64,000 nucleotides of DNA, from NCBI RefSeq assembly GCF_002776525.5, contig NC_045443.1:37782567-37846566 (forward strand), given 5' to 3'. This DNA comes from Piliocolobus tephrosceles. Lineage: Eukaryota > Chordata > Mammalia > Primates > Cercopithecidae. Made by a program: the position numbers and the translations under genes. Of the stretch, positions 59,791 to 64,000 are shown one piece after another (position 1 is the stretch's first letter; each line of letters starts with the position of its first letter). The notes beneath the pieces were generated by a model that saw nothing but the letters and a program-made list of their open reading frames with translations, had not been told where the DNA came from and ran no database searches.

Positions 59791-62025
59791 GAGATTGTTT
59801 CTTATTACTTCATTTCTTTCGCATTTGCTGAGGAGTGTTTTAATTCCATTTACATGCTCAATTCTAGAGTACGTGCCAGGTGGCAATAAGAAGAATATAT
59901 ATTGTGTTATTTTGGGGTGGAGAGTTCTGTAGGTATCTATCAGGTCCATTTGATCCAGTGCTGAGTTCAGGTCCTAATGATCTTTGTTAATTTTCCATCT
60001 TCATGATCTAATATTGGCAGTGAAGTATTAAGGACTCCCACTCTTACTATGTGGGAGTCTAAGCCTCTTTAAAGGTCTGTAAAAATTTGCTTTATGAATC
60101 TTGGTCCTCCTGTCCTGGGTGTATACATATTTACTATAGATTTTCTTGTTGAATTGAACCCTTTACTATTATGTAATTCCCTTCTTACTCTTTTTTGACC
60201 TTTATTGACTTAAAGTCTGTTTTGTCAGAAACTAGGGTTGCAACCCGTTTTTTTCTGTTTTCCACTTGGTTGGTGGATTTTTCTTCATCCCTTTATTTTG
60301 AGGCTATGAGTGTCACTGCATGTGAGATGGATCTCTTGAAGACAACATACCAGTGGTTCTTGATTCTTTATCCAGCTTGCCACTCTGTGTGTTTTAATTG
60401 GGGCATTTAGCTCATTTATATTTAAGATCTTGTTGATATGTGTGGATTTTATATAGTCATTGTGATGTTCACTGGTTATTTTGCAGACTTGTTTATGTGG
60501 TTGCTTTATAGTGTCACTGGTCTGTGTAATTCAGTGTGTTTTTGTGGTATCTGGTAATGGTCTTTCCTTTCCATATTTAGTGATTCCTTCTGGAGCTCTT
60601 GTAAGGCAGGTCTGGTGGTAATAAATTCCTTCAGTATTTGCTCATCTGAAAAGGATCTTATTTCTCCTTGGCTTATGAAGCTTAGTTTGGCTGGATATGG
60701 AATTCTGGGTTGGAATTTCTTTTCTGTAAGAATGTTGAATATTGATCCCAAATTTCTTCTGGCTGGGAGGGCTTCTGCTGAAAGGTCCATTGTTAGTCTG
60801 GTTGGCTTCCTTTGTAGTTGACCTGATCTTTCTCTCTAGCTGCCTTTAGCATTTTTTCTTTCATTTCAGTCTTTGAAAATATGATGATTATGTGTCTTGG
60901 GGATGATCTTCTTGTGAAATATCTTACTGTGGTTCTCTGCATTTCCTGAGTTTGAATGTTGGCCTCTCTAGTTAGGTTGGGGAAGCTCTCCTGGATGATA
61001 TCCTGAAATATGGTTTCCAAGTTGGTTCCATTCTCCCCATCTTTTCCAGGGACACCAATGAGTTGCAGATTCGGTCACATATGTTTTGGATTTTTTTCAT
61101 TCCTTTTTATTCTGTTTTCTCTATTCTTGTCTGATTGTCTTATTTCACAAAGCCAGTCTTCAAGCTCTGAGATTATTTCCTCTGCTTGGTCTATTCTGCT
61201 ATTGATACTTGTGATTGCATTATAAAATTCTTGTAGTGTGTTTTTTAGCTCTATCAGGTCAGTTACATTCTTTTCTAAACTGTCTATTTTTTTCTCTCAA
61301 TTTCTTCATTGTTTTATACTTATTTTTAGCTTTCTTACCTTGGGTTACAGTGTACTCCTATAGCTCAATAATCTTCATTCCTATGGATATTCTGAATTCT
61401 ATTTCTGTCAATGTAGCCATCTGAGCCCAGTTCAGAACCTTTGCTGGAAAGGTGATTTCATCATTTGGAGGAAAGAAGGCACTCTGGCTTTTTCAATTTT
61501 AAACATTCTCAGATGATTCTTTTTCATCTTTTTGGGCTTATCTATCTTTAATGTTTGAAATTGATGATCTTTGATTTTTTTTTCCTCTTTTATCCTCTTT
61601 GATGACCTTGAGGGTTTGATTGTGGTATAAGGTAGATTTAGCTGACCAGCTTCCACAAGATTTTATGGGGCCAACATTCAGCTCCCAATTCCTGGACTGC
61701 ATGCTATGACTCTGGGGGACTCATATTGGGCCTCTACTTTGCCCTGTGGTTCCTCAAAGTTTGGAATCCACTGCACTGGAGGAGAGGGCTAAGATGTAGC
61801 AACTGTAGCAGAGTGCTAGCAAGTGCTGCCTCCCTTCAAGTGTTCACCATAGTGGCAAAGGCAACACAGCTGGGGGGTGGGAGCAGAGGACCCCTGCTGG
61901 AGACTGTGTGGTCATGCTGGAAGTGGTATTGGCTCAGGGGCTGGGTGCTGGTGGGGAAGGTATGGGTGCCTTCTGTGTGTCCCCTAAGTAGAAGTGATCC
62001 ACCATATAGTTCTGCATATAGTTTT

Positions 62026-62578
62026 ATTTGTTTCTGTGCAATTAATGTACATACTTCACCAAAAGATTTACATAGCCAATATCAGAACTTTTCATGTAGG
62101 TATCTTTGAATCACAATTATTAGGAGCTACAATTCCATAAATGGATACCTTGCTTTGAGCACTCTAAGGAAGATGTGGCTATTCCAAAATGGGAGGGGAT
62201 TTGGGGACTAACATTTCATCTCTTTGAAATGTTAACAGATTTGGGGATGGTATTTCAGACTGAGTCAAAGCATTTGCATAGGGAAAGGTATATCCTCTAT
62301 AGAAACATGGACTTCATCCACATGGCTGGGTAGCTGGGTGGTGCCCAGACTGCAGGAACAAATAATGAATACTTTATTCGTCTGTACAAGGCCAGTTAGG
62401 TGCTAAGTATACAAATCCGATAAGATACAGTGCTTACCTGAAAGAGTTTCAAGGAGAGAGAAAAACTTGGAGAGAATCAAAGAAGAGGCCATTGGACTTG
62501 GCAGTTCAAAGAAGTTTTGTGTGTTTTTAAAGAGAAATTTCAGTTATTTAAAGAAGTGGATATGAAGCAGCTATATCA
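62026..62578. other. Intronic sequence between the L1 and the ERV, no gene seen
   Basis: No repeat family recognised with confidence. An L2-like snippet is possible at about 62345-62450. Confidence 0.45.
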
Positions 62579-62989
62579 CCTGGGGTATATACCCTACGGT
62601 TTGTCATCTCGCACCAGGAAAATTTAGGACATTGACACACACAGGTTTAGAAGCAGAGGTTTAATAGACAGAAGAGAAGCGAAAGAGAAACAGTTTTCTC
62701 TATACATAGAGAGAGGGGTCCCTGAGCAGCAAAGACTGGCTGGCAGTGAATATGCCGAATTTTATAGTCAGGTTTGAGGAGGTGGTGCCTGATTTACATA
62801 GAGTTTGTCACCTGTAAGGATGCTGGTCTGCATGCTAGTAAAATATCTCTACCTAATAAAGGAGTGGGACTTTTTGGCAGGATTAAAAAGGCATGTGTAA
62901 ATAATAGGTTTCCCCATCTGCAACCTAAGGGGTTGTGAAAAATATTGAATTAGAGTTTTTCCTGAGATGCGCCTCATGGTCATGCTACA
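62579..62989 (-). mobile_element. Endogenous retrovirus LTR (class I type), minus orientation
   Basis: Read on the minus strand, the block starts tgtagcatgacc. It has a TATA-like ctataaaattcgg (around 62760), an attaaa polyadenylation-type signal in cttctgtctattaaacctctgc (around 62660) and a U5-like end with gcgagatgacaaacc...tataccccagg. The order TATA, polyA signal, U5 and the length of about 411 bases fit a class I ERV LTR. It lies immediately downstream of gag/pro remnants, so it is the 3' LTR of a deleted provirus. The exact family is not named. Confidence 0.65.
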
Positions 62990-63019
62990 GAAAGAGGGGA
63001 GGCCTGGATTAGAGAGGAG

Positions 63020-64000
63020 AAGAGAGAGAGAGAGACTGGCTCTACTGTTCAGAAAGAGATCTACCTTCCTCCAATTTCCAGAATCACCCAGGGCTCCTGT
63101 GCTGTATGTCAGTTTGAGCTACTGGAGCTCCAGGACCCATTAATCCTGTTGGACCATCTGTGAGGCTGGTTTGGAACCCAGTGACCTTCATCTCTGGGGG
63201 CAGTCCAATTTCCAGTGGTTCCTGCCACAGGCTAGACAAGGTTGAGGTGGTTTTTCTCTTGCTGCCTGGGCACTCTTAAAGTGCCCTCACTTGCTGCACC
63301 GATAGAAACAAGGAAATGTACCTCAGGGATTCCTGGCTTTGTATCTCTGCAGAGCAGCTATTAGTGCCTCTGTCCTTCTCTTTTGCTTCCTTTCTCCTGG
63401 ACCTCCTCCTCCTGGTCCCTATTATAAAACACCAAAGTGGTCACCCTTAGGAGGTTCTCCAAGATGCTATCTAGTGCTATAGCCTTCTTCTGTATTTTCC
63501 TTCCAATATTGGAAGCTGCCTTTTTAATAAACTTGTCCCTTTAGTATGTGCTGTCCTCAACTGATTCATGGGATAAAGAGGTATGTTTTATGAGTGCCTC
63601 TCAGTCTTTCCACAAAGGCTGCAGGATTCTCATCTAGTTTTTGGTCTATCTTGGAAAGTACAGAGTAATTAATAGATTTTGCCCTCACTCTTCATAGGCC
63701 CTCCACTATGTACATTAAATGGTGTTTCCTTTTCCATTCATCTGTGGCATCACTGGTGTTCCAATTAGGGGTATTTTTAGAGGAACTGCTTCCTTTCCTA
63801 TTGGGAATGGTGTTTCCATTATTTCTTTGCCTTCCTTGTCTCCTTTTTTCCTTTTTAATTTCCACAGGAGACATGTAGTTCATCTCCAAAATTGTCTGCT
63901 GCCTGCAGGGCTGCCTGCTTTTCAGCTGCGGTTAAGACTTGGCTTCAGAGCAGCATAACATCTCTCCGTGTGTGGTGAAACACCTGAGTTAAATTTTGGA
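63020..64000 (-). pseudogene. Endogenous retrovirus gag and start of protease, broken, runs off the window
   Basis: Minus-strand remnants in gene order. A capsid major-homology-like stretch contains NPAAFVERL at 63628-63602. A first zinc knuckle near 63300-63265 is damaged by a stop and a frameshift. A second knuckle-like motif CLACGRNHWKLDC lies at 63238-63200. A protease-start-like stretch (EPWVILEIGG) near 63090-63060 stops before the catalytic DTG. Everything from there to the LTR, including pol and env, is missing. Gag normally builds the virion core. Multiple stops and frameshifts show this is an old, inactive fossil. The zinc knuckles and capsid motif point to a gammaretrovirus-like (ERV1) source. 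Confidence 0.75.

Larger units (their letters stand above)
50248..62014 (-). mobile_element. Outer L1 (older L1PA/L1PB-like), minus orientation, split by an inner L1
   Basis: The 3' end is at the left with a T run and gaggtacatgtgcaggtttgtta. It is followed by ORF2 C-terminal and reverse transcriptase sequence up to 53604, and the element resumes at 59804 with endonuclease, ORF1 and 5' UTR sequence. A perfect 11-base duplication catatagtttt flanks the whole (50237-50247 and 62015-62025), proving both parts are one insertion. Its own length is about 5.6 kb after removing the inner element. No long open frame survives. Confidence 0.9.

Noticed and set aside
63719..63958. 79-codon plus-strand frame near the window end
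   Set aside because: It is the reverse shadow of the minus-strand gag fossil.
1..64000. tRNA, rRNA or small nuclear RNA genes
   Set aside because: I looked for clover-leaf box A/B pairs outside Alus and for U6/7SK-like starts, and saw none that I could support by eye.

Overview
This is vertebrate, specifically primate, nuclear DNA: a 64 kb slice of a large gene's introns, AT-rich and CpG-poor, with dense Alu, L1, MIR, L2 and LTR relics. It is not microbial, and it holds no operon, CRISPR array or complete intact gene. Two Alu elements (4366-4694 and 43013-43332) carry sequence variants that I associate with the Old World monkey AluYR subfamilies, so a macaque, baboon or vervet-like genome is more likely than human. 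That species call is inference from remembered subfamily variants.

The only real protein-coding sequence is three short plus-strand exons at 7375-7495, 28894-29052 and 42663-42812. Each is flanked by AG acceptors and GT donors. They join in frame and encode the end of an immunoglobulin domain followed by most or all of a fibronectin type III domain. The peptide matches contactin-1 (CNTN1), a GPI-anchored neuronal adhesion protein (end of Ig6, hinge, FnIII-1). The window begins and ends inside introns, so the gene continues on both sides.

Layout: 1-7374 is intron with an LTR-like block (2480-3300), a young Alu (4366-4694) and a MIR split by a TG microsatellite. 7496-28893 is a 21.4 kb intron with scattered Alus, MIRs, an ERV-type LTR (25007-25592) and a purine/34-G tract. 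29053-42662 is a 13.6 kb intron. It contains an old minus-strand L1 with an internal AT-rich palindrome (31620-31961) and a MaLR LTR inside it, a twin-primed L1 with target-site duplications (36110-37564), a 0.8 kb inverted repeat (38161-38939), an MLT1 LTR and a MER5A. 42813-64000 is intron with a young Alu 200 bp past an exon, then a nested pair of L1s. In that pair a 6.2 kb full-length but defective L1 (53605-59790) sits inside an older L1 (50248-62014). A minus-strand endogenous retrovirus fossil (LTR 62579-62989, broken protease start and gag to the window end) closes the window.

The most interesting structure not explained by ordinary annotation is the pair of large inverted repeats (31620-31961 and 38161-38939), followed by the unusual homopolymer G tract and the lineage-specific insertions near CNTN1 exons. 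I did not find a convincing new gene system.
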